From an uncultured Clostridia bacterium (GTDB lineage: Bacteria > Bacillota > Clostridia > TANB77 > CAG-508), in the NCBI GenBank assembly GCA_934149155.1, contig CAKPDZ010000068.1, positions 1 through 5,222 of the forward strand: a DNA stretch of 5,222 bases, in the 5' to 3' direction. The notes under the pieces are model-generated. The model was not told the origin of the DNA. It searched no databases and worked only from the letters and a program-made list of their open reading frames with translations. The position numbers and the translations under genes were made by a program. Below are positions 1 to 5,051 of the stretch, piece after piece (position 1 is the stretch's first letter; the number at the start of each line of letters is the position of its first letter).

Positions 1-444
1 AATTGACAATGCCATGACAATTATTGCTGGCATTCCTGCTCCTACCCAAATAATAATTACTGGTCCAAGAGCTATTTTAGGCAAACTATTTAAAACTACT
101 AAAAATGGTTCTGATACCTTAGATATAAAAGGTGACCACCAAAGTATTATGGCTATTATTACTCCTGCTATACTGCCTAGTCCGAAACCTACTAGTGTTT
201 CTTCACATGTTATTTTTAAATGTTCTAACAAATTGTTATATGATAAATTCATAAATGTTTTTACTATTCTTGATGGTTGACTTGCTATAAAACTATCTAT
301 TATTCCCTTTCTTGCAAGTATTTCCCATAATGCTATAAAAGTTATAACTATAAATATCTGTGTTGTTAATATTTCTACTTTTCTTATTTTTATTTTTCTT
401 AAGTACTTTTTTCGCTCATTAGAAATTATTTCTTTATTTTTCAT
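1..444 (-). CDS. ABC importer permease, SsuC/TauC/ThiX-like, N-terminal part (runs off left edge)
   Basis: The N-terminal 148 residues of a membrane-spanning ABC importer subunit, of the class that moves nitrate, sulfonates, taurine or thiamine precursors into the cell. A basic N-terminus (residues 1-24) is followed by hydrophobic segments at about 25-43, 84-102 and 114-148. Family hallmarks seen are WEILARKGIID (40-50), the SQPSRIVKTF segment (55-64), the ETLVGFGLGSIAG helix (82-94) and LPKIALGPVIIIWVGAG (121-137). The EAA loop that contacts the ATPase would lie beyond the window. An in-frame TAA lies 6 bases upstream of the ATG, so translation cannot start earlier. The Shine-Dalgarno is weak (GTGAT elements only). 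The gap to the upstream unknown gene is 92 bases with no clear terminator, so read-through from the peptide cassette is possible. The substrate cannot be told. A same-class ATPase fragment lies at the other end of the window. Confidence 0.9.
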   Translation of the reverse strand, partial: MKNKEIISNERKKYLRKIKIRKVEILTTQIFIVITFIALWEILARKGIIDSFIASQPSRIVKTFMNLSYNNLLEHLKITCEETLVGFGLGSIAGVIIAIILWWSPFISKVSEPFLVVLNSLPKIALGPVIIIWVGAGMPAIIVMALSI

Positions 445-447
445 AAT

Positions 448-520
448 TTATCACATCACTTTCATTTTGGCATTTGTATTCCTGTTATATTTTATGTTTA
501 GTTTTATTTGTATGTGATAA
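448..520. repeat. Widely spaced 9-bp inverted repeat before the permease gene
   Basis: TTATCACAT at 448-456 and ATGTGATAA at 512-520 are exact reverse complements separated by 55 bases. They fill most of the 92-base gap before the permease start. They could be paired half-sites for a regulator or the base of a long RNA hairpin. In A+T-rich DNA a 9-bp match can arise by chance. No convincing promoter was found between the arms. Confidence 0.3.
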
Positions 521-536
521 TTTTTATTATTACATC

Positions 537-1265
537 TTATAGTTCAAGCTCTTTATCTTCTCTACTCTTTTTATTATAATTATTCATGTCAACTGGTTCA
601 GGAATAAATTTATACTTTTCCATAAAAGATTCTTTGCTTCTATGATCATCTAAAAGAACTTGTCCCAAATCATAAATATTAAATCTTGTATATGTTTCCG
701 CTTCTTTATCACTATTTTCATATAATTCAAAGATTTGTTCGCCAATCTCATGAATAACAACAATGGGATATTTTAAAAAGTCCATATTTAGATTAGGTGA
801 CTTCTTTAATACCCTAGGTGATTTACTCAAAAATTCATAATCAAGAATAAGACTTGCTTCCCAATCTCTCGGTCTTTTTCCTTTATCTATTGAGTTAACC
901 AATTCCCTTGTAACCTCTTGCAATTCAATTTTTATTCCAGGTCTATCACATTTATTATATACCGCTAAAGTTCCAACAAAAGGTGCTGAAAAGTACTCTG
1001 GAGAAACTCTATGTATTACAAATTCTATATTTCTATCTTTTTGCTTTTGCTCCTTCATAAACTTTTCCAATTCCCTTTTATCAGAAAATGTACCTTGTGG
1101 CAAATTCAATTCAGAACCAATTGTTCGTCCACCTCTTACTCTCCATAATTTGCTTTTTTCTAATTTGCTTTCATCTAAATTTTCGACTTTATCTACAAAT
1201 AAACAATCAACAGTTAAATCTGGAAAATTCTTTTGTAAAAATTTTAATCCATCTATTTTTCTCAT
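537..1265 (-). CDS. Conserved-looking protein of unrecognised family, last gene of the peptide cassette
   Basis: A 242-residue soluble protein with no signal peptide or membrane segment and a highly charged C-terminal tail (about 229-242). I do not recognise the family. The most structured blocks are LWRVRGG (40-46) followed by SELNLPQGTF (51-60), FVIHRVSPEYFSAPFVG (82-98) and KGKRPRDWE (128-136). The order 'V-R ... E ... F/V-I-H' vaguely recalls the nucleotide-binding N-terminal part of PEP-synthase/pyruvate phosphate dikinase proteins (an ATP-grasp relative), but the match is too weak to assign an activity. The ATG lies 1 base after the stop of the preceding gene and has a strong AAGGAG 6 bases upstream, inside that gene, so the two are translationally coupled. 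Its place in the operon suggests a role in processing or handling the small Cys-containing peptide. Confidence 0.85.
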   Translation of the reverse strand: MRKIDGLKFLQKNFPDLTVDCLFVDKVENLDESKLEKSKLWRVRGGRTIGSELNLPQGTFSDKRELEKFMKEQKQKDRNIEFVIHRVSPEYFSAPFVGTLAVYNKCDRPGIKIELQEVTRELVNSIDKGKRPRDWEASLILDYEFLSKSPRVLKKSPNLNMDFLKYPIVVIHEIGEQIFELYENSDKEAETYTRFNIYDLGQVLLDDHRSKESFMEKYKFIPEPVDMNNYNKKSREDKELEL

Positions 1266-1266
1266 C

Positions 1267-1593
1267 TTACTCTCCTTCTACTACATCAAAAAAATCATTT
1301 TTATTTGTATCTGACAATACATTCATTCCATTCCACCAAAATGTGCCATCTACAAAATATCTTCCAATAGGATATTCTTCTTTTATATAATATTTATCAT
1401 ATTCATTTAGTTCGGATTTTGCTTTAATACTCTCAGTTCTATTTAAATCAAAATTATCAACTTTACCATTTGGCATAATTATTTTATATCTAATTTGTCC
1501 ATTAACATCTTCATTAGAATTGTTACAAATATTCATATGAAATGTTGTAAATTTATCTTTTCCTTTTACCAATTTTTTAGGAAATATACTCAT
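1267..1593 (-). CDS. Small probable beta-sandwich protein of unknown function
   Basis: A 108-residue soluble protein with no signal peptide, membrane span or recognised catalytic motif. Alternating hydrophobic/polar stretches (TTFHMNICNNS 16-26, QIRYKIIMPNGK 33-44, YPIGRYFVDGTFWWNG 74-89, NDFFDVV 99-105) and Asn/Gly-rich turns suggest an all-beta Ig-like fold. The start is placed at the ATG whose first residues are MSIFPKK, because a strong GGGAGG lies 6 bases before it (1600-1605). An upstream in-frame ATG at 1641 falls inside a hairpin and has no ribosome site. This gene follows the 35-residue peptide gene and is separated by 1 base from the 242-residue gene. A binding or chaperone role for the peptide is possible but unproven. 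Confidence 0.8.
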   Translation of the reverse strand: MSIFPKKLVKGKDKFTTFHMNICNNSNEDVNGQIRYKIIMPNGKVDNFDLNRTESIKAKSELNEYDKYYIKEEYPIGRYFVDGTFWWNGMNVLSDTNKNDFFDVVEGE

Positions 1594-1599
1594 TTTCAT

Positions 1600-1605
1600 C
1601 CTCCC
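1600..1605 (-). promoter_or_regulatory. Ribosome binding site fixing the start of the 108-residue protein
   Basis: GGGAGG on the minus strand sits 6 bases before the ATG at 1593. It also rules out the longer reading that would begin at 1641. Confidence 0.8.
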
Positions 1606-1610
1606 TTCTA

Positions 1611-1642
1611 TACAATAAAAGATGGCAATTATTACTGCCACC
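1611..1642 (-). terminator. Hairpin plus T-rich tract after the peptide gene: weak terminator or attenuator
   Basis: On the minus strand GGTGGCA (1642-1636) pairs with TGCCATC (1627-1621) around an 8-base loop, seven pairs with one G-T wobble, followed at once by CTTTTATT. It starts 12 bases after the peptide's stop codon and ends just before the GGGAGG of the next gene. This fits partial termination that yields more peptide mRNA than downstream mRNA. The stem is short, so it probably leaks. Confidence 0.55.
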
Positions 1643-1654
1643 TTATATAAAATC

Positions 1655-1762
1655 TTATCCGCACATTCTACATGTTAGTATTTTTTTCTTATTATTTGCT
1701 TCATTTTTTACTTCATTTACTGGTTTGTTTTTTACCTCTTTTTTCATAACTTCTTTTTTCAT
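1655..1762 (-). CDS. 35-residue Cys-containing peptide, candidate RiPP precursor
   Basis: The gene encodes a 35-residue peptide that is very polar (rich in Lys, Glu and Asn) and ends in ILTCRMCG with Cys31 and Cys34. It opens with a tandem repeat (MKKEV MKKEV, residues 1-10). Reality is supported by an excellent ribosome site (AGAAAGGAG at 1777-1769, 6 bases before the ATG), a promoter-like sequence upstream, a hairpin just downstream and a position immediately after a radical SAM/SPASM gene. That is the classic arrangement of a ribosomal peptide precursor with its maturase: an unmodified charged leader (about 1-27) and a short C-terminal core. The likely modification targets are the two cysteines (for example thioether formation), but this is inference. 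Alternatives are a tiny metal-binding protein (CxxCG is half of a zinc ribbon) or a regulator. I cannot place it in a named precursor family with confidence. Confidence 0.75.
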   Translation of the reverse strand: MKKEVMKKEVKNKPVNEVKNEANNKKKILTCRMCG

Positions 1763-1768
1763 TTTGAG

Positions 1769-1777
1769 CTCCTTTCT
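1769..1777 (-). promoter_or_regulatory. Strong ribosome binding site of the peptide gene
   Basis: AGAAAGGAG on the minus strand lies 6 bases before the ATG of the 35-residue peptide. It is among the best Shine-Dalgarno matches in the window, which argues that this very short reading frame is translated. Confidence 0.8.
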
Positions 1778-1796
1778 AGGTAATAAACCTCTTAAA

Positions 1797-1825
1797 ATTA
1801 TATGTATTGCAAAAAAATTGCAACA
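1797..1825 (-). promoter_or_regulatory. Candidate promoter and TTGCAA hairpin upstream of the peptide gene
   Basis: On the minus strand TTGCAA (1823-1818) and a perfect -10 box TATAAT (1802-1797) are separated by 15 bases, shorter than the usual 17. They lie about 35 bases before the peptide start. The same stretch holds two TTGCAA copies around a T5 loop, which can fold into a 6-8 bp hairpin (1805-1825) just after the radical SAM stop codon. No T-run follows, so it is not a standard terminator. A dedicated peptide promoter is plausible; the short spacer keeps confidence moderate. Confidence 0.45.
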
Positions 1826-1832
1826 TTAAAAA

Positions 1833-2879
1833 CTATAATAAACATAATGGATCTTCTTCCAGTAATGATTTCTTTAGTGCTAATGCTGTTGCTCTACATC
1901 CACCACATATCATTTTATATGTACATTTTTGGCATTTTCCTTTTAAACTTTCCTTATATTTTTTCAGTGTAACAAATAGTTTATTTTTTTCTAAAATTTC
2001 ATCTAATGATTTTTCTTTTATATTATCTGCAAACATAGGTATATATGAACATGCTCCTACATTGCCTTTAAAATCTATATATATAATTTCATCTCCAGCT
2101 TCACACCCTGCATAATATTGTTTTACCTCTTTCAAGTCTATTCCAAAAACTTCTGGAAATATTGGAATTAATAACGGATCACCTGTTCTGAATTTTATTT
2201 TTTGTTTTTTGCACTCCTGTATTAATTCTTTAATGATATTTTTATATTCTTCATTAGATATCATTAAATCTTCACTTGCATTTCCTGTTAATATAACTCT
2301 TCTTGTATTAAATTCTTCTGCTCCATTTTCGCTTGCTAATTTTAAAACTTCTTTTGCATCTTTTATAGTATCTTTCGCAAGTGTATATCTTATAGAAAAT
2401 TTAACTCCATTCTTTTTTAAAATCGGTAAAGTATCAACTACCTTTTGAAAAGTTCCTTTTCTTCCTCTAAACTTATCATGTATTTCTTCCATTCCATCTA
2501 TACTTATTGATAATCTTACATTTGGATATTGAGCTAATTTTTCTGCTATTTGCTCATTTATTAATGTACAATTTGTAGTTATTACTATATCTTCAAATTT
2601 TGTAGCATAATCTAATATATCAAACAAATCTTTTCTTAAAAATGGTTCTCCTCCAGAAAGATTTAATTTCGTTGTACCACAATAGTATAATTGAGATAAT
2701 AAACTTTTTGCCTGTTCTAGTGTTAATTCTTTTTCTTTAGTGTTTTTATCTAGAACTCTGCAATGTTTGCAATTAAGATTACAGTCATCATTTATATCCC
2801 ATTGTGCAACCATCGGCATAATCCCCGCCCCCCTTATTCCAGTTTTTACCATTTTATATCTATATTTTGTATTTGTCAA
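1833..2879 (-). CDS. Radical SAM/SPASM peptide-modifying enzyme
   Basis: A 348-residue cytosolic iron-sulfur enzyme. The radical SAM cluster motif CNLNCKHC (Cys33, Cys37, Cys40) follows Trp27, and the SAM-binding GGEP motif is at 76-79. ITTNCTLIN (100-108) and SISIDG (124-129) are typical core strands. The C-terminal SPASM region, which holds auxiliary clusters, has Cys259, Cys277, Cys316, Cys319, Cys325, Cys328 and Cys346. The layout is that of PqqE/MftC-like peptide maturases and the related heme d1 enzymes. No separate peptide-recognition (PqqD/RRE) domain is visible. The start given is TTG, overlapping the Nudix stop as TTGA with only a weak GGA before it. ATG at 2852 (residue 10) is the alternative, with no ribosome site. 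The next gene down is a 35-residue Cys peptide, the likely substrate. A G-rich tract lies at codons 18-21. Confidence 0.92.
   Translation of the reverse strand: MTNTKYRYKMVKTGIRGAGIMPMVAQWDINDDCNLNCKHCRVLDKNTKEKELTLEQAKSLLSQLYYCGTTKLNLSGGEPFLRKDLFDILDYATKFEDIVITTNCTLINEQIAEKLAQYPNVRLSISIDGMEEIHDKFRGRKGTFQKVVDTLPILKKNGVKFSIRYTLAKDTIKDAKEVLKLASENGAEEFNTRRVILTGNASEDLMISNEEYKNIIKELIQECKKQKIKFRTGDPLLIPIFPEVFGIDLKEVKQYYAGCEAGDEIIYIDFKGNVGACSYIPMFADNIKEKSLDEILEKNKLFVTLKKYKESLKGKCQKCTYKMICGGCRATALALKKSLLEEDPLCLL
2823..2833. repeat. G/C homopolymer-rich tract inside the radical SAM gene
   Basis: CCCCGCCCCCC on the plus strand reads as GGGGGGCGGGG in the mRNA of the radical SAM gene, covering codons for Arg-Gly-Ala-Gly near residue 19. 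It stands out in A+T-rich DNA and contains a run of six G that could slip. The reading frame is open as written. Confidence 0.7.
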
Positions 2880-3376
2880 TATTTTCCATTAATTTTTTTC
2901 ATTAAAATTTTATAAGCTTCTATATGACTTTCTTTAAACTCACCATTCTTGCACAGTTCATCAATTTTTTCTTCCGAAAACCAATACACTTTATCAACTT
3001 CTTCTTTTTGTAATAACATATCTTCTTTTTCATAATCTTTTTGCAAATAATATAAATCGTAAAAACATTTATTATTATCATCTCTTGTAGAGTACATAAG
3101 TTTCAATTCTTGAGGTAAGGCTTCTACTCCAAGTTCTTCTTTTATCTCTGTTATAATACCATTTAGGCTATTTTCACCAGACTTAGGATGTCCTGATGTC
3201 AAACCATATTCTCCACCTTTTTGTATACTTCTTTTTTGTACTAATATTTCATCTTTAGAGTTTTGTATTAATGCAAGAACTACTAATGTGTAATAATTAT
3301 CTGGAGTTTCTTGTTCTTTTAATATTTTAAATTGTGTATTTTCTTTATCTCTATTATATAAATCTCTTTTTTCCAT
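2876..3376 (-). CDS. Nudix hydrolase (isopentenyl-diphosphate isomerase-like subgroup)
   Basis: A 166-residue soluble enzyme, the usual length for this family. Nudix proteins hydrolyse nucleoside diphosphates linked to another group, and some relatives isomerise prenyl diphosphates. The N-terminus (RDLYNRDKENT 4-14, then YYTLVVLALIQNSKDEILVQKR 28-49) is typical of the IPP-isomerase-like branch. The Nudix box spans 62-84 as GHPKSGE, seven residues, then TEIKEELGV. The metal-binding glutamates (Glu77, Glu80, Glu81) are kept, but the usual Arg just before them is Thr76. The start ATG has a good GAGGTG upstream and a probable promoter. The stop overlaps the radical SAM start by 4 bases, so the two proteins are probably made together. 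The substrate is unknown; housekeeping clean-up or supply of a diphosphate substrate to the peptide pathway are both possible. Confidence 0.92.
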   Translation of the reverse strand: MEKRDLYNRDKENTQFKILKEQETPDNYYTLVVLALIQNSKDEILVQKRSIQKGGEYGLTSGHPKSGENSLNGIITEIKEELGVEALPQELKLMYSTRDDNNKCFYDLYYLQKDYEKEDMLLQKEEVDKVYWFSEEKIDELCKNGEFKESHIEAYKILMKKINGKY

Positions 3377-3394
3377 TGTGACACCTCGTTTTCT

Positions 3395-3423
3395 AATATA
3401 TTATAATATAGTAAAAATTTCAA
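3395..3423 (-). promoter_or_regulatory. Probable sigma-A promoter of the Nudix / radical SAM / peptide operon
   Basis: On the minus strand TTGAAA (3423-3418) and TATATT (3400-3395) are separated by 17 bases, leaving a short leader of about 15-20 bases before the Nudix ATG. A perfect TATAAT lies within the spacer but lacks a well-placed -35 box. The A+T-rich context makes exact placement uncertain. Confidence 0.5.
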
Positions 3424-3471
3424 TATATATAATAAATTGTTTTGAATTTTTACCAGATTTTTCTATTTTTA

Positions 3472-3500
3472 TTGACTTATTCTTCCATTTTTTGTATAAT
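3472..3500 (+). promoter_or_regulatory. Sigma-A promoter of the methionyl-tRNA synthetase gene
   Basis: TTGACT (3472-3477) and TATAAT (3495-3500) are separated by exactly 17 bases, close to the ideal sigma-A promoter. Transcription should begin near 3507, giving a leader of about 90 bases that contains the overlapping inverted repeats. Confidence 0.85.
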
Positions 3501-3522
3501 GCAATCAAACATTTTTTATATT

Positions 3523-3570
3523 GTTACTATTAATTTATAGTAACTATCAAGATATACTTCAGATAGTTAC
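3523..3570 (+). promoter_or_regulatory. Overlapping inverted repeats in the MetRS leader: operator or RNA switch
   Basis: GTTACTAT (3523-3530) and ATAGTAAC (3537-3544) form a perfect 8-bp inverted repeat. GTAACTATC (3540-3548) and GATAGTTAC (3562-3570) form a perfect 9-bp repeat. The two share GTAAC at 3540-3544, so as RNA hairpins they exclude each other, and as DNA they look like three related half-sites with core TAGTTAC or its complement. The array starts about 16 bases after the expected transcription start and ends about 10 bases before the ribosome site, a position suited to repression. There is no T-run and no T-box consensus. Confidence 0.65.
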
Positions 3571-3579
3571 GCCACTTAT

Positions 3580-3588
3580 TAAAGGAGG
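3580..3588 (+). promoter_or_regulatory. Ribosome binding site of the MetRS gene
   Basis: AAAGGAGGA is a near-perfect Shine-Dalgarno sequence 8 bases before the ATG at 3597. It fixes this start for the synthetase. Confidence 0.85.
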
Positions 3589-3596
3589 ACCAAACG

Positions 3597-5000
3597 ATGA
3601 AACAAAATATTTTCATAGGAGGTGCATGGCCATATGCTAATGGAGAACTTCATGTTGGCCACATTGCATCACTTCTCCCAGGAGATGTCATTTCAAGATA
3701 CTATCGTAAAACAGGCGCAAATGTATTGTATGTTTCTGGAACAGATTCACATGGTACACCAATCACAATTAGAGCCCAAGAAGAACATTGCGACCCAATT
3801 GATATTGCTAATTATTATCATAATGAATTTTGCTATTGCTTTGATAAACTGAATTTTTCTTATGATAATTATACTTCGACCTGTAGCGAATATCATAAAA
3901 AATTTGTAAAAACCTGTATTCAACAAATTTATAACAATGGTTATCTTTATGAAAAAGATGGACATCTTTATTGGAAGCTTAGTTCATTTCAAGATGATAT
4001 TGAGAAATTTGTTATTTCACATGAAGGAGAATGGCGCTTTAATGCAATTAACGAATCTGAAAAATACTTGCAAGAAGGACTTCATGATCGTGCTATTACA
4101 CGTCAACTTGACTGGGGAATTGATGTTCCTGTCAAAGGATTTGAGGATAAGAAAATTTATGTATGGATTGAAGCGGTTTTAGGTTATATTTCATCTGGAA
4201 AAGATTATTGTACGCAGCACCATTTGGATTGGAATGAATTTTACAAAAATCCAAACACAAAATCCTATTTCGTTCATGGAAAAGATAACATTCCTTTCCA
4301 TACAATAATTTATCCTGCATTGTTGCTTTCTTTAAATGATGAGTATCATCTTCCAGATTTCATTGTTTCTAGTGAATATCTTAATACAAATGATGAGAAA
4401 ATCTCTAAAAGTGAGGGGAATGGTGTAACAGCTAAAGAACTTATTGGAAAATACAGTTCAGACACAATCAGATATTACATGATTTCTAATGCTCCTGAAC
4501 AAAGAGATGCCAACTTTAGTTATGATATATTAATTCAACTTCATAACAAAAAGTTGGTTGGAGAATATGGTAATTTTATTAATCGCAATTTAGCTTTCTT
4601 GGTAAAAAAATTCGATAGAGTTATTCCTGATGGTTTTGTTGATGAAAGTATAAAAAATCATATCGAAATAACTTATAAAGTAGTAGGTTCTTTAATTGAA
4701 AAAGGCAAACTCAAATCTGCTATTGCAAAAATCCAGGATTTAGTACAATTTGCCAATAAATATTATGATGATAATAAGCCTTGGATTTCTGTAAAAGAAA
4801 ATATTTATGATTTTTATATTGTCACTTTTACATGTCTTGAACTAATTATCAATATTGCTAATTTGTACGAACCTTTTATTCCGGAGTCTTCTAAGAAAGT
4901 TTTTAGCTTTTTTGGTAAAACTTCTTGTAGCTGGGAGTATATTTCTATTGAACCTTTATCTCTTTTGGAAGATGTTTCTATTCTTTTTGATAGAATTTAA
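3597..5000 (+). CDS. metG: Second-type methionyl-tRNA synthetase (MetRS2-like) lacking the zinc-knuckle insertion
   Basis: A 467-residue class I aminoacyl-tRNA synthetase that would charge tRNA-Met with methionine. Catalytic signatures are present: FIGGAWPYANG (6-16), HVGH (19-22, the HIGH motif), LYVSGTDSHGTP (45-55 region), LDWGIDVPV (171-179), YVWIEAVLGYIS (188-199), GKDNIPFHTIIYPA (228-241) and KISKS (268-272, the KMSKS motif). The helical anticodon-binding domain follows from about 300, with GNFINR (325-330) and the KPW motif (394-396). The sequence resembles the second MetRS of some Bacillus and Streptococcus rather than the housekeeping Bacillus enzyme. The usual insertion with paired Cys-x-x-Cys zinc ligands is missing: YEKDGHLYWKLSSFQ (118-132) runs straight across the site where about 60 residues are expected, which accounts for the short length. 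There is no C-terminal tRNA-binding (EMAP-like) domain. It uses CGT/CGC Arg codons, unlike the AGA-dominated minus-strand genes, hinting at a different origin. A resistance role is plausible. Confidence 0.9.
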   Translation: MKQNIFIGGAWPYANGELHVGHIASLLPGDVISRYYRKTGANVLYVSGTDSHGTPITIRAQEEHCDPIDIANYYHNEFCYCFDKLNFSYDNYTSTCSEYHKKFVKTCIQQIYNNGYLYEKDGHLYWKLSSFQDDIEKFVISHEGEWRFNAINESEKYLQEGLHDRAITRQLDWGIDVPVKGFEDKKIYVWIEAVLGYISSGKDYCTQHHLDWNEFYKNPNTKSYFVHGKDNIPFHTIIYPALLLSLNDEYHLPDFIVSSEYLNTNDEKISKSEGNGVTAKELIGKYSSDTIRYYMISNAPEQRDANFSYDILIQLHNKKLVGEYGNFINRNLAFLVKKFDRVIPDGFVDESIKNHIEITYKVVGSLIEKGKLKSAIAKIQDLVQFANKYYDDNKPWISVKENIYDFYIVTFTCLELIINIANLYEPFIPESSKKVFSFFGKTSCSWEYISIEPLSLLEDVSILFDRI

Positions 5001-5012
5001 AGGTAATGTAAT

Positions 5013-5051
5013 AAAGCCTCTGGTATTTTCAGAGGTTTTATATATTTTTTT
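5013..5051 (+). terminator. Rho-independent terminator between MetRS and ABC ATPase genes, probably bidirectional
   Basis: AAAGCCTCTG (5013-5022) pairs with CAGAGGTTTT (5030-5039) around a 7-base loop, ten pairs with one G-T, followed by a T-rich tract to 5051. It lies 13 bases after the MetRS stop. The A-rich left arm gives a shorter T stretch on the minus strand, where the ATPase gene's stop codon (5040-5038) overlaps the stem, so it may end both convergent transcripts. Confidence 0.85.

Noticed and set aside
14..280. Plus-strand open frame of 88 codons at the left end
   Set aside because: It lies opposite the clearly recognisable ABC permease and has no ribosome site; it is an antisense shadow.
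1594..1641. Longer N-terminus for the 108-residue protein, starting at the ATG at 1641
   Set aside because: It falls inside the hairpin after the peptide gene, has no ribosome site, and the ATG at 1593 has GGGAGG at ideal spacing.
1805..1825. Terminator after the radical SAM gene
   Set aside because: The TTGCAA hairpin has no following T-run and its stem is A+T-rich; it more likely overlaps a promoter.
1807..2448. Plus-strand open frames opposite the radical SAM gene
   Set aside because: The minus strand here carries an intact SPASM domain; the plus frames have no motifs and no start signals.
3507..3596. T-box or SAM riboswitch in the MetRS leader
   Set aside because: The leader is only about 90 bases, lacks the T-box sequence and a terminator, and has no SAM-riboswitch core; the repeats fit an operator or simple hairpins better.
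445..3596. Insertion sequence, integrase or attachment repeats bounding the cassette
   Set aside because: No transposase or integrase motif was found in any frame, and no long direct repeat was seen shared between the two cassette edges.
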